Assembly (NCBI GenBank): GCA_016935885.1 | Contig: JAFGQA010000302.1 | Coordinates: 1-14,321, forward strand | DNA length: 14,321 nucleotides | DNA from: Phycisphaerae bacterium | GTDB lineage: Bacteria > Planctomycetota > Phycisphaerae > UBA1845 > UTPLA1 | Direction of reading: 5' to 3' | Part shown: positions 6,298 to 14,043 of the stretch, one piece after another | Layout: every line of letters begins with the position of its first letter | How positions within the stretch are numbered: the stretch's first letter is position 1 | The notes under the pieces: generated by a model | Databases searched by the model: none | The model's input: only the letters and a program-made list of their open reading frames with translations | Told to the model about the DNA's origin: nothing | Made by a program: the position numbers and the translations under genes

Positions 6298-8256
6298 TCA
6301 TGGCTTCACGAATACAAGCTCCGCCAGCGGCACCTCCACTTCCATGTTGCCAAGATCGACCGCGGCCTGTTGCCTTTCCAGGCGAACACGAACGATGCGG
6401 CCCGACTTGTCGAACTTGCGCACATAGACCCTGTCTCCGGGCTGGAGCTTGAGAACGCAGTCGACCCACCTTGCGTAGAGCTTCTGTTGCTCCTCCAACG
6501 CCTTGGCCCGATCGAGGGCGGCGAGCGTTTCACGGGCAGCGTCCAGACGGGCTTTCTCGGCATCGCGACGGGCGAGCTCTGCCTCCCGACGTGTCCGGAG
6601 TGTTCCGGCGATGGCCCGATTCAACGCGCGGTAGCCGCCGGCCAAGTGTTTCTTTGCCGATACGACCATCTTGCGCGGCATGCCCAGTCGGGACGCGATG
6701 GCGATTGCGTTGCTGTTGCCCGGCTCGCCGAGCCGCAGCTTGAAGGTGGGCTGAAGCGTCTCCACGTCAAACTGGACGGCGGCGTTGTCGACGCGCTCGA
6801 TCTCGTAACCGAGAGCCTTAAGGGCCCCGAGGTGGGTGGTGACCATCGCCAGGCTGCCGCTGGCCAACAGCCGATCCACGATGGCCCGACCGATCGCCGC
6901 GCCTTCATCGGGGTCCGTTCCGGCGCCGAGTTCGTCGAACAAGACCAGCGTATGCTTCCTGGCACGGTGGATGATGTCCAGGATCCGCGCCAGGTGGGCA
7001 CTGAACGTGCTTAAAGACTGTTCGAGACTTTGCTCGTCGCCCACGTCGATCCACACGTCCTCGAATACTGGCAGCGAGGAACCCGCCGCGGCGGGAATCG
7101 GCAAGCCGGATTGGGCCATCAGGGCGAGGAGCCCGACGGTCTTGAGCGTCGCCGTCTTGCCACCGGTATTCGGACCTGTGATCATCATGATGTCAAAATC
7201 ATCGCCCAGCCTGACGTCAATGGGGACGACCTCGCGGACGGGGCGTCCAGCTTCGGCTTCCTCCTCGGACATCGCCATCAGGATGGGATTCCGGGCGCGG
7301 GTCAGCTTCAGGTTGTCCCCGGCGATGATCTCGGGGATGTGCATGTCGTGACGCTTGGCGAGCTTGTGCTTGGCGGTCAGGAGGTCCACCAGGGCGACAG
7401 CCTCGAGGGTCCGCAGGATTCCCTGTTGGTTGAGATGGACCTGATGCGTCAGTTCCCAGAGGATGCGGTTGATCTCCTCCTGCTCCAGTTGCAACAGATT
7501 GAGCCGCGTGTTGTTGAGTTCCACTGCCTCGGCCGGCTCGACGAAGACCGTCTGGCCGCTGTCACTGCTGCGGTGCACGATCCCCGGCAGACGGCCGCGC
7601 TGATCCGCCTTCAGGGGCATGACCATCCGATCGGCATGGAAGGTCGCGTTGGGATACTGTAGCAAGCGAACGATGGCCTGCTGTTTGAGCAGCCGATCGA
7701 AGACGGCCCGGGTTTGTCGGCGGATCTCCTCGATCTCCTGTCGTAGGCGCATGAGGCGATCGCTCGCCTGGTCGCGAACCGCGCCGCGGGGGTCAATCGC
7801 CTGATTGATCCGGTCGGCGATGACCTGGAAATCACCCAGCCGCTCGCCGAGTTTGGCGATCAGATCGAAGTGCTCGCCTCCTTCCGGATGGGATTCCTCG
7901 CCTGGATCGCCTTGTCGGCCTGGCTCGCCCGGCTCGTGCAGATACTTGCGCAGCAGGCCGATGCCTTCGAGTGTCGAGGCCAGCTCGGCGAATTCCTCCG
8001 GTTCGAGCTTCGCCGGCGGCACCGCCCTGCGGACCTGATCGCGCACGTCCCGGATGCCACCAAAAGGCGGCAGGCCGTGGGCGGCGATCCACTCGGAGAA
8101 CTGCCGTGCCTGCTGAAGCCAAACGGTGATCTGAGCCCTCCGGCGCGATGGCTGCACGCGATGCGCCAGATCCCGCCCGAGGGCGCACTGGGCCTCCTTC
8201 GCCAACAGTTGGCGGACCCGGTCGAATTCGAGTTTCTCGAGCGTATGTTCGTCCAC
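6298..8256 (-). CDS. mutS2: MutS2 family ATPase lacking the Smr domain
   Basis: 652 residues. The N-terminus DEHTLEKLEFDRVRQLL is the MutS2 hallmark. Then come the core/lever helices, a HRSSDSGQTVFVEP segment (about 228-241), Walker A GPNTGGKT (361-368), the signature STFSAHL (416-422), Walker B LVLFDELGAGTDPDEG (437-452), and a charged coiled coil (about 544-600) ending in a KOW-like basic beta domain (QPGDRVYVRKF). MutS2 proteins are normally near 780 residues and end in an Smr nuclease domain; this one stops after the KOW-like part, and only 128 bases remain before the next gene, too few for a shifted Smr. MutS2 acts in recombination control and, in Bacillus, in resolving collided ribosomes. 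GTG 8256 is chosen by family alignment; GGAG is 3 bases upstream, which is tight. A hairpin at 8297-8325 (GCCCCGC/GCGGGGC) lies upstream, between it and the prepilin gene. Confidence 0.92.
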   Translation of the reverse strand: MDEHTLEKLEFDRVRQLLAKEAQCALGRDLAHRVQPSRRRAQITVWLQQARQFSEWIAAHGLPPFGGIRDVRDQVRRAVPPAKLEPEEFAELASTLEGIGLLRKYLHEPGEPGRQGDPGEESHPEGGEHFDLIAKLGERLGDFQVIADRINQAIDPRGAVRDQASDRLMRLRQEIEEIRRQTRAVFDRLLKQQAIVRLLQYPNATFHADRMVMPLKADQRGRLPGIVHRSSDSGQTVFVEPAEAVELNNTRLNLLQLEQEEINRILWELTHQVHLNQQGILRTLEAVALVDLLTAKHKLAKRHDMHIPEIIAGDNLKLTRARNPILMAMSEEEAEAGRPVREVVPIDVRLGDDFDIMMITGPNTGGKTATLKTVGLLALMAQSGLPIPAAAGSSLPVFEDVWIDVGDEQSLEQSLSTFSAHLARILDIIHRARKHTLVLFDELGAGTDPDEGAAIGRAIVDRLLASGSLAMVTTHLGALKALGYEIERVDNAAVQFDVETLQPTFKLRLGEPGNSNAIAIASRLGMPRKMVVSAKKHLAGGYRALNRAIAGTLRTRREAELARRDAEKARLDAARETLAALDRAKALEEQQKLYARWVDCVLKLQPGDRVYVRKFDKSGRIVRVRLERQQAAVDLGNMEVEVPLAELVFVKP

Positions 8257-8363
8257 GACTCCATCATAACCCGGCGGGCGTCGTGAACCAACAGTCGCCC
8301 CGCGGCCCGGCAGACATGGCGGGGCCCGTGGCGCCAATCGGCGACCTGAAGCCAATCCAGCCG

Positions 8364-9149
8364 CTATTCCAGGTCGAAGTAGCCGTTGTCGTCCTGATTA
8401 CCGAACCAGCCGATGTCATTGTGCTCGGGGTCGCCCGGGTACAACCCGCTGGTCCAACTGAAGGTCATCCTCCGCTGGTCCACGTGTCCATCGCACCAGA
8501 CGACGTTGGCCTGTCTGTTGTGGCGGAAGTGGATGGAAGGATCTGGCCGGGTCCCGAACGTCGGGAAGAATCGTGGCTCCGCGAAGCTGTACTCGATCAG
8601 GTCGCCACTGAGGAACACGGAGTCCGTGAACATGACGGTCTCCGCCGGATGGCGGATGCGATCATTCTTGGCCCCGACCAGGTCGGTTTCGACGACGTAG
8701 TGACCGCCGGTGGCTTTCTCGAGTTGCCGGCCTAGGAAGGCCAGGTTATAGCCGTACCCACCGCAGTTCTTCTCGAAGCGCCGCGGGTCGTTTTCCGGCA
8801 GGTTGATTCGCACGGACGGGCAGGCCCGAATGCCGCCCTCCGAACCGAGGTACGGCAGCAGCGGACCTCGCTCGCCGTTGAAAGGCTGGCTGGGATGGTC
8901 GCGCATCCCGTGCCAGCGATGCAGGTTCGTGGGCATGAAGTCGGCCGCCCCCGGGCAGTAATACTGGTGATTGTCGTTGGCATAGAAATTGTTGGCCAGG
9001 CCGATCTGCCGGATGTTTGATGCGCACACCATCGCCTCGGCCTCACCGCGGCTCTGTGACAAACTGGGCAGTAGGAGGCCCATCAGCAGTGCGAGGATCG
9101 AGATCACCACCAACAACTCGAGCAAGGTGAACGCGCGCTGGTGTATCAT
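8364..9149 (-). CDS. Type II secretion/prepilin-like protein with H-X9-DG motif
   Basis: 261 residues. The N-terminus HQRA|FTLLELLVVISILALLMG is a type III (prepilin) signal: a cleavage site before FTLLE, with the conserved glutamate at +5, then one helix. Near the C-terminus, H210, nine residues, then D220-G221 give the H-X9-DG motif of prepilin-processing-associated proteins that are multiplied in Planctomycetota, Lentisphaerae and relatives. CASNIRQIGLA (42-52) is the usual text after the helix in this group. Expected: a pseudopilin-like exported protein; its partner machine is not in the window. ATG 9149 is chosen since GAGGA lies 6 bases upstream; the ATG at 9155 would abut the ribosome site. 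It is on the same strand as mutS2, 107 bases upstream of it, and 190 bases downstream of the B12-controlled gene. Confidence 0.88.
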   Translation of the reverse strand: MIHQRAFTLLELLVVISILALLMGLLLPSLSQSRGEAEAMVCASNIRQIGLANNFYANDNHQYYCPGAADFMPTNLHRWHGMRDHPSQPFNGERGPLLPYLGSEGGIRACPSVRINLPENDPRRFEKNCGGYGYNLAFLGRQLEKATGGHYVVETDLVGAKNDRIRHPAETVMFTDSVFLSGDLIEYSFAEPRFFPTFGTRPDPSIHFRHNRQANVVWCDGHVDQRRMTFSWTSGLYPGDPEHNDIGWFGNQDDNGYFDLE

Positions 9150-9282
9150 GGTCATTCCTCAATCTGACCGATCCATCGAGAATGCGCTGCGAGAAAATTC
9201 AAGTGAGCGAGCCAACATGGCACGATGGCCGGGAGTGTTCATGGTCACGCCGTGAATCCTCGGTTCCGAAACCCTTGGCCCC

Positions 9283-9306
9283 TTGAATCCTTGAATCCTC
9301 GAATCC
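9283..9306. repeat. Three tandem 8-mers (TTGAATCC)
   Basis: TTGAATCC at 9283-9290 and 9291-9298 is followed by TCGAATCC at 9299-9306; a further GAATCCT is at 9254-9260. It lies in the gap between the prepilin-like gene and the long secreted protein. No function is apparent. Confidence 0.55.
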
Positions 9307-9313
9307 TTCTCAC

Positions 9314-9334
9314 AGGGATCAACAATCGATCCCT
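9314..9334 (-). terminator. Stem-loop 5 bases after the stop of the B12-controlled gene
   Basis: AGGGATC (9314-9320), a 7-base loop, and GATCCCT (9328-9334) pair perfectly over 7 bp. The hairpin follows the TGA at 9340-9342 on the minus strand. No U-run follows, so it is at best a weak or Rho-assisted terminator or an mRNA 3'-end stabiliser. Confidence 0.35.
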
Positions 9335-9339
9335 TTGAG

Positions 9340-11733
9340 TCACACACCCGTGAGTTCAGCCACGAAGGGGTCTATGTCGAACGTGTCAACGACGCCGTCG
9401 TCGTTGACGTCGGCGTTTCGCCGGTTGCAGTCAGGGTAGGCCTGTTCATAGCCCGTCGGATCGATGATCGCGAGGACAAAGGGACTGACATCGAGGCCGC
9501 TGAGCGCGCCGTCGCAGTTCATATCGCCATCTCCGGGAAGGACGTCGGCTACGGCGCCGATCTCGGGCGATTTCTCGCCGAAGATGCCGGCGACGTGATT
9601 CTCGCCGTTGGTGATGCGGATGAAGTCGAAGCCGTCGAGCCCTGCCGGCTCGCGGGTCGCCGCATCGATCGCCCAGGCGATGTCGAAGGCGTCTCCCCCG
9701 CCGGAGTCGGGCGTGATGCCCACCGTGAACGGATCGTCGGGAGTCGTGTAGAAGTGCTCGGGGCTGATGGCTGGATCATCGACGACGTTGTCGGCATCCA
9801 GGTCGCCGAGAATCAACACAGGGTGCAAGTCCGCGTAGCCGAAGATTCCCTCCTCCGTGGCGTCGAGGCCGTTGGGGTTTTCCAGAATGGTGACATCGAA
9901 CACGTCCGCGGGAAGGCGATAGCCCTGTGTGTCCCATTCGCCGGTGCGACCCGGGGGAATCCAGTTTGTGTTGTCCGGCGTGTATGTCGGGTCGCCGGTG
10001 TTGTCGTCCCACGTTTGTATCTCCCACTGCCCGGCCGTGTCGGTGATGTGCGATCCTGGGATCAAGTACCACGGATCGTCGGCCAGGCCGTTGCCGTTAA
10101 CGTCCCGGCTGATCTCGATGACGCCGCACTCGGCCCAATGACGGTTTGGATTGTTGTCCACCCACGTGGCGTTTCCGAAGACGATGGCGTCGAGGCTGAG
10201 GGGATTGGTCACGTCGTCCATGACCGTGTGGTCGAACGCCAGCGTGATCGACCCGCCGAACCCGCCGAGGTTGACCAGCTTGCTGTTGTCCGGGTTGTAT
10301 GTCCCTCCTCCGATGGGCGCGCCCAGCACCTTGATCGGATCGTTGTACAGCGGCTCGTTCACGAACTGTCCTGGCGCCGGCGAGAAATCAACCACGGCAG
10401 TCGCAAACGGCGACTCGGCACGCGTCGCCGACGGCCATAGCGAACAGAGAATCACCGCAAACGCCGGCATGATGCACTTGATCTGACCGCTTCCGGGTCT
10501 TGACAATCCATGACCTCGAAGCGCCGCGTCCATCGGTCCGCGCAGCCCATCGCAAGGACTCGAGGCTTCGCGCCGACTCGAAAGGCCGCGCGGATTGAAT
10601 GTCGCGGCTCCTCCTCGCTCGCCTCCGCGGGAATCGGCCAATCTGCGACTACGGGTCTTTCGCGTCACGACGATCATCATGCCGGCCGCCAGCAGCACCA
10701 ACGAAGCCGGCTCCGGCACAACGTATGTGTACACGGTGCCGCCTTCCCGGAAATACAGCTCCCCGGTGACGTCGTTGTAATTCACGTCGTAATAGTTGTA
10801 GGGATTCGCGATATCGGGATCGAACCGACGCACCTCAAGCGGGTCGGCCGGATCCGCTGGGCCGCCGCCCGCCAGCGCGTCCGCCACAGCCGTGCCGCGA
10901 ACCAATGCCGCGTTGTCCTGCTCGGCCCCGCCGAGGTAGTCACCGCCGCCCACGTGTAGATTGCCCTCCGCGTCGAAGCCCAACGCGGCCGCCGACAGCA
11001 GGTCCGCAATCAACGTCCCTTCCGCCTCGAAGTCCACGGCTGGGCCACCTGATAGCGCTGCTTCCCATCGCTCGTCCGAGAAGGCCTTGATCCAACCGGT
11101 ATCGCTCGGGCCGGTGTCGTCGTAACCGTTGCCTGTATAGAGATTGCCCGCCGCGTCGAACGTGATTCCCCCCGAGTAACCGCCAATGTTCGTGATCACG
11201 ATCGGGTTCGTCGGACTGGAGGGACTGCTGGACGTGTCAAGCGCCGTCACCACGCCTGGCGGGCCACCGGCGCCGGCCGTGACGGCCAGGTCGACGTCAT
11301 TGATCCATTCCGCGTCGAAATGGTCCACGGAGAACCAGTCGCCCACAAGACCATCGAGGTTGAAGACGCCGACTTCGTAGTTCGTGTACGACGTGCCGCC
11401 GCCATTCCCCACGGCGAAGCGCGTCCCGTCGGGCGAGACGCGAAGAAACGCCGCGCCGTAGGGACCGATGTCAGCACCGTCCAGCACCCCGATGCTGCTA
11501 AAACTCCGCGAGCCGATCGCCGTCTCGGCGTAGACGTTCGTATCGACGAGCGTCACGAGCCGGCCGTCACCGAGCACGTCAAACACCGGGGAGCTGCCGG
11601 GCAAACCGAAGGTCTCGGTCAACCCGTAGTCCGTGAACGCGTCCGCCCGAGCGATCCTGACTTCTACAGCCGTCAACATCACCAAACACGCCAATCCGAC
11701 CCACAGCTTCACCTTGCAACGTCCGCGTGACAC
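9340..11733 (-). CDS. B12-riboswitch-controlled secreted protein: propeller-like PEP-CTERM part joined to a dockerin-bearing part
   Basis: 797 residues from GTG 11733, chosen because AAAGGAGG lies 6 bases upstream, after the riboswitch terminator. Part 1 (1-364): signal peptide ending near ARA30, a body with repeated blade-like stretches (VSPDGTRFAVGN, ITFDAAGNLYTGNG, LGFDAEGNLHVGGG), and a PEP-CTERM signal: VPEPASL at 339-345, hydrophobic helix, then TRKTRSRR. Part 2 (about 422-797): a second signal peptide (MPAFAVILCSLWPSATRA), PAPGQFVN, GGFGGSITLAFDH, VFGNA, DVNGNGLADDPWY, and a C-terminal dockerin-like pair of calcium repeats (GDMNCDGALSGLDVSPF, ADVNDDGVVDTFDIDPF). From memory, part 2 resembles Bacteroidota cell-surface proteins of B12 loci, and part 1 recalls BtuG-type propellers; corrinoid binding is inference. 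The linker 365-421 looks like translated intergenic DNA, so this may be two genes fused by loss of a stop or by an indel. A separate second gene could start at ATG 10470 or 10533. Confidence 0.75.
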   Translation of the reverse strand: MSRGRCKVKLWVGLACLVMLTAVEVRIARADAFTDYGLTETFGLPGSSPVFDVLGDGRLVTLVDTNVYAETAIGSRSFSSIGVLDGADIGPYGAAFLRVSPDGTRFAVGNGGGTSYTNYEVGVFNLDGLVGDWFSVDHFDAEWINDVDLAVTAGAGGPPGVVTALDTSSSPSSPTNPIVITNIGGYSGGITFDAAGNLYTGNGYDDTGPSDTGWIKAFSDERWEAALSGGPAVDFEAEGTLIADLLSAAALGFDAEGNLHVGGGDYLGGAEQDNAALVRGTAVADALAGGGPADPADPLEVRRFDPDIANPYNYYDVNYNDVTGELYFREGGTVYTYVVPEPASLVLLAAGMMIVVTRKTRSRRLADSRGGERGGAATFNPRGLSSRREASSPCDGLRGPMDAALRGHGLSRPGSGQIKCIMPAFAVILCSLWPSATRAESPFATAVVDFSPAPGQFVNEPLYNDPIKVLGAPIGGGTYNPDNSKLVNLGGFGGSITLAFDHTVMDDVTNPLSLDAIVFGNATWVDNNPNRHWAECGVIEISRDVNGNGLADDPWYLIPGSHITDTAGQWEIQTWDDNTGDPTYTPDNTNWIPPGRTGEWDTQGYRLPADVFDVTILENPNGLDATEEGIFGYADLHPVLILGDLDADNVVDDPAISPEHFYTTPDDPFTVGITPDSGGGDAFDIAWAIDAATREPAGLDGFDFIRITNGENHVAGIFGEKSPEIGAVADVLPGDGDMNCDGALSGLDVSPFVLAIIDPTGYEQAYPDCNRRNADVNDDGVVDTFDIDPFVAELTGV

Positions 11734-11770
11734 AACACGCCTCCTTTCCGCGGCAATCTCTCGTTGCCAC

Positions 11771-11805
11771 AAAAAAACCTCCGCGCCCGGGACCGGGTAC
11801 GAAGG
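11771..11805 (-). terminator. Intrinsic terminator of the cobalamin riboswitch (expression platform)
   Basis: On the minus strand CCTTCG (11805-11800) pairs with CGGAGG (11783-11778), with an inner CCCG/CGGG stem, followed directly by seven T (11777-11771). It lies about 100 bases after the aptamer and just before the AAAGGAGG ribosome site of the secreted protein gene. This is the layout of a transcriptional OFF switch: B12 binding should favour this hairpin. A second hairpin at 11866-11891 (TCGCCC/GGGCGA) lies between aptamer and terminator and may take part in the alternative fold. Confidence 0.78.
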
Positions 11806-11902
11806 CATGGAAGCACGTGCACGTGTCGCAGCGGCATGGGGTCGAATCTGCGTGCGCGGCCACCGTCACCTCGCCCAGATCCGGGGCGACTCAACGGAAC
11901 CA

Positions 11903-12089
11903 CGGTACGGGCAGGTTTTCTGGCTTACGGATCGTCCTACTAACCGCGCCTTCTCCTCGCCACGGCGAGCATGATTCGCCAGGGCAAGAATGGCTACATT
12001 GCGGCGTTCGTCCCCGATTACAGCGGCGGGACCGCGGTGGAATCGCACCACCTTCCCTTTTCGTCTCCCTACGCAGGAGACACGCACCG
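11903..12089 (-). promoter_or_regulatory. Cobalamin (B12) riboswitch aptamer
   Basis: Read on the minus strand, the conserved aptamer parts appear in order: P1 5' strand CGGTGCG (12089-12083), a P2 hairpin GTCTCC/GGAGAC, AAAGGGAAGGTGG, the GCGATTCCACC stem, GCGGTCCCGCCGCTGTAATC (the core junction), a variable arm with CTCGC/GCGAG, and the B12 box GTAAGCCAGAAAACCTGCC (11929-11911, canonical rAGyCAGgAgACCUGCC). P1 closes with CGTACCG (11909-11903), pairing in all seven positions with one G-U. This is a class of RNA that binds adenosyl- or other cobalamins and normally represses B12 uptake or synthesis genes. The gene it controls starts 170 bases on. Confidence 0.95.
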
Positions 12090-12115
12090 AGCAGTATTCA
12101 CTTGTCAACGAGATC

Positions 12116-12143
12116 ATCCTAGCAGGCCCGGCACCTTATGCAA
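12116..12143 (-). promoter_or_regulatory. Likely promoter of the riboswitch transcript
   Basis: On the minus strand TTGCAT (12143-12138) and TAGGAT (12121-12116) are 16 bases apart, and TGC directly before the latter makes an extended -10. Transcription would start near 12109, about 20 bases before the aptamer P1 stem. TTGACA at 12109-12104 is too close to the aptamer to be its -35. Confidence 0.42.
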
Positions 12144-12193
12144 GCCTTCGGACAGAATCACGCCTCGCGGCCCAGAATCGCGGTACCGGCGCA

Positions 12194-12234
12194 ACAGCCC
12201 GTAGTGGAACATCGGCTCCGGCCCAGGTGCCACA
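12194..12234. repeat. Partial relic related to the nested 98-bp element
   Basis: CAGCCCGTAGTGGAA at 12194-12208 resembles the 15-bp end CAGCCCGTGGTAAAA of the element at 3391-3488, and GGTGCCACAG at its right side matches the bases before that element's other end. The other inverted end is missing, and copy 3 of the larger repeat begins where it should be. Confidence 0.3.
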
Positions 12235-12413
12235 GGGTCCGTGACACTTCAGGTGGCATTCGATCCTGGGCGAGACTATGAAGTAGGGCGCCGGGCCAGT
12301 TTACGGTGCCACGGGCGGCCTGTCCGCCCGTGCGGCCCCTCTGGTGGGCGCACGGGACATACACACCGGCAGGCAAGCTGCCGGCAACACCCGCCTTGGA
12401 CTGTCACGGACCC
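12235..12413 (+). mobile_element. MITE-like repeat, copy 3
   Basis: Perfect 12-bp terminal inverted repeats GGGTCCGTGACA (12235-12246) and TGTCACGGACCC (12402-12413), flanked by GGTGCCACA (12226-12234) and GGTGCCGCA (12414-12422), 8 of 9 identical, a 9-bp target duplication like that of copy 1. It carries the CACGGGCGG/CCGCCCGTG hairpin and the ACCGGCAG...CTGCCGG hairpin, plus an extra segment of about 35 bases near 12270-12303 absent from the other copies. It lies within the 1,026-base gap between the riboswitch gene and murA; the rest of that gap holds the leader, the palindrome and the murA promoter described separately. Confidence 0.78.
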
Positions 12414-12428
12414 GGTGCCGCACGACGG

Positions 12429-12448
12429 CCTGCCTGCCGGCAGGCAGG
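12429..12448. repeat. Perfect 20-bp palindrome
   Basis: CCTGCCTGCCGGCAGGCAGG equals its own reverse complement. It lies 15 bases after repeat copy 3. It has no loop, so it could be a dimer-protein site or a by-product of local repeats of CCTG; nothing else supports a function. Confidence 0.5.
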
Positions 12449-12526
12449 GGCGGGCGTCAGCCCACGGGCCCAAGGTTGCCGGCATTCCAGGTTGTGGGAT
12501 ACTTGGAGGGCATGCTTCGGCAGAAG

Positions 12527-12555
12527 TTTAATGTCCGTGTGAACCGGCCTATAAT
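12527..12555 (+). promoter_or_regulatory. Likely murA promoter
   Basis: A consensus -10 TATAAT at 12550-12555 is preceded by TTTAAT (12527-12532) at 17 bases; the -35 matches only 3 of 6. Transcription from here would give a leader of about 200 bases before the murA GTG. Confidence 0.45.
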
Positions 12556-12700
12556 TGCAGCCGTAATGCGTCTGCCGGCTGGTGCGGCCGGGGGCGATCG
12601 GGAATCGGCCGGCGGCTGGAGAACAAGGGTTCGTCCTTGACGCGAGTGTCAAGATACCCATGCCACCACGGCAGACGGCAGATTGCCGGCAACTGATCGT

Positions 12701-12746
12701 TGATGGCTGATGGCTGATAGCTGTCGTCGGATCTGTCGATCCGACG
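12701..12746 (+). repeat. Heptamer repeat and perfect stem-loop in the murA leader
   Basis: TGATGGC, TGATGGC and TGATAGC follow in tandem at 12701-12721. Right after, CGTCGGATC (12725-12733), loop TGTC, and GATCCGACG (12738-12746) form a perfect 9-bp stem ending 13 bases before the GTG. The hairpin ends just at the TAGGG ribosome site (12747-12751), so it might affect translation, but it may equally be a mobile palindrome. Confidence 0.5.
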
Positions 12747-12759
12747 TAGGGTCACTGAC

Positions 12760-14025
12760 GTGGACTGCTTTGTGATCAACGGCGGAATTCGATTGCGTGG
12801 CACGGTGGCAGTGAGCGGCGCAAAGAACGCCGCGCTGCCCATCATGGCTGCCTCAATTCTGACCGAGGGCGAGACGGTTCTGAAGGGCGTACCAGAACTG
12901 GCGGACATCCGGCACCTGTCGGTCCTGCTCGAGAAGCTCGGCGTTACGGTCACGCGTGACGAGGAGCGGAACCTGCACCTCAAGGTCGAAGACGAGATGA
13001 ACTGCCACGCCGAGTACGACCTCGTGCGGAAGATGCGGGCCAGCATTTGCGTGATGGGGCCGCTACTCGCCAAGCGTGGCAAGGCACAGATCAGCCTGCC
13101 GGGCGGGTGCAATATCGGCGACCGCCCGATCGGGCTCCACTTGCAGGGCCTTGAAGCGCTGGGGGCGGACACCGGGCTCGTCAGCGGCGACATTCACCTG
13201 AAGGCGAGGCGGCTCAAGGGGACCGAGATGTTCCTCGGGGGGCCGTTTGGCTCGACCGTCCTGGGCACGGCCAACGTGATGATGGCCGCGTGTCTGGCGG
13301 AGGGGACGACCGTCATCGAGTCCGCCGCGTGCGAACCGGAGGTCGTGGACCTCGCCGAGTACCTGAGCGACTGCGGAGCCCAAATCACCGGCCACGGCAC
13401 GCCGCGGCTGACCATAGAGGGAGTACGGCACCTCCACGGCTGCGAGCACACGATCATCCCGGACCGGATTGAGGCGGGCACGTTGATGATCGCCGCCGCC
13501 ATTACCAACGGCGATGTGCACCTGAGCAACTGCCGGCTGGATCACCTGCTTGCCGTGGTGGACCGACTACGGGCGGTCGGTGTCAACGTCGAGCGCGAGG
13601 GGGACGAAGTGCAGGTGTCCTCGTCGCGCCGGTTGGAGCCCGTCAGCGTGACGACCCAGCCGTACCCCGGCTTCCCGACGGACCTCCAGGCCCAGATCAT
13701 GGCCCTGCTGAGCCTGGCCGACGGGAACAGCATCATCACCGAGAAGATCTTCCCCGACCGCTTCGTACACGTCGCCGAGTTGAACCGCATGGGCGCCAAG
13801 CTCCGCAAGGAGGGTCCGACCGTCATCGTCGAGGGCGTCAAGCACTTGGTCGGTGCCCCAGTGATGGCCAGCGACCTGCGGGCCTCGGCGGCGCTGGTCC
13901 TCGCCGGCCTGGTCGCCAAGGGTCAGACCAAGATTGCCCGCGTCTACCACATCGACCGCGGCTACGACCGCATCGAGCAGCGCCTCGGCTTCCTCGGCGC
14001 CGACATCACGCGGCTGCCGGAATGA
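12760..14025 (+). CDS. murA: UDP-N-acetylglucosamine 1-carboxyvinyltransferase MurA
   Basis: Cytosolic enzyme of the first committed step of peptidoglycan synthesis: it transfers enolpyruvate from PEP to UDP-GlcNAc. 421 residues, full length. K22 in SGAKNAALP, the catalytic and fosfomycin-target cysteine C117 in [12 protein letters not shown]308 in [11 protein letters not shown] (equivalent to E. coli D305), R374 in [10 protein letters not shown] and R400 in [11 protein letters not shown] are all present, so the enzyme should be active and, having Cys rather than Asp, fosfomycin-sensitive at the target level. Start GTG 12760 has TAGGG 8 bases upstream and gives the normal N-terminus. Its presence indicates a lineage that makes peptidoglycan. 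Single gene, no cell-wall neighbours. Confidence 0.97.
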   Translation: MDCFVINGGIRLRGTVAVSGAKNAALPIMAASILTEGETVLKGVPELADIRHLSVLLEKLGVTVTRDEERNLHLKVEDEMNCHAEYDLVRKMRASICVMGPLLAKRGKAQISLPGGCNIGDRPIGLHLQGLEALGADTGLVSGDIHLKARRLKGTEMFLGGPFGSTVLGTANVMMAACLAEGTTVIESAACEPEVVDLAEYLSDCGAQITGHGTPRLTIEGVRHLHGCEHTIIPDRIEAGTLMIAAAITNGDVHLSNCRLDHLLAVVDRLRAVGVNVEREGDEVQVSSSRRLEPVSVTTQPYPGFPTDLQAQIMALLSLADGNSIITEKIFPDRFVHVAELNRMGAKLRKEGPTVIVEGVKHLVGAPVMASDLRASAALVLAGLVAKGQTKIARVYHIDRGYDRIEQRLGFLGADITRLPE

Positions 14026-14040
14026 GCCGCCTGCTGCGGC
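14026..14040 (+). terminator. Small hairpin directly after murA
   Basis: GCCGC (14026-14030), loop CTGCT, GCGGC (14036-14040) begins at the base after the stop. No U-run follows, so intrinsic termination is doubtful. Confidence 0.25.
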
Positions 14041-14043
14041 ATT

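Noticed and set aside
5719..7014. Plus-strand frame spanning the end of the peptidase and part of mutS2
   Set aside because: Crosses two well-supported genes on opposite strands and has no motifs.
11734..11808. ATG 11808 as start of the riboswitch-controlled gene
   Set aside because: The added 25 residues would be encoded by the terminator hairpin, its U-run and the ribosome site itself; GTG 11733 has AAAGGAGG at ideal spacing.
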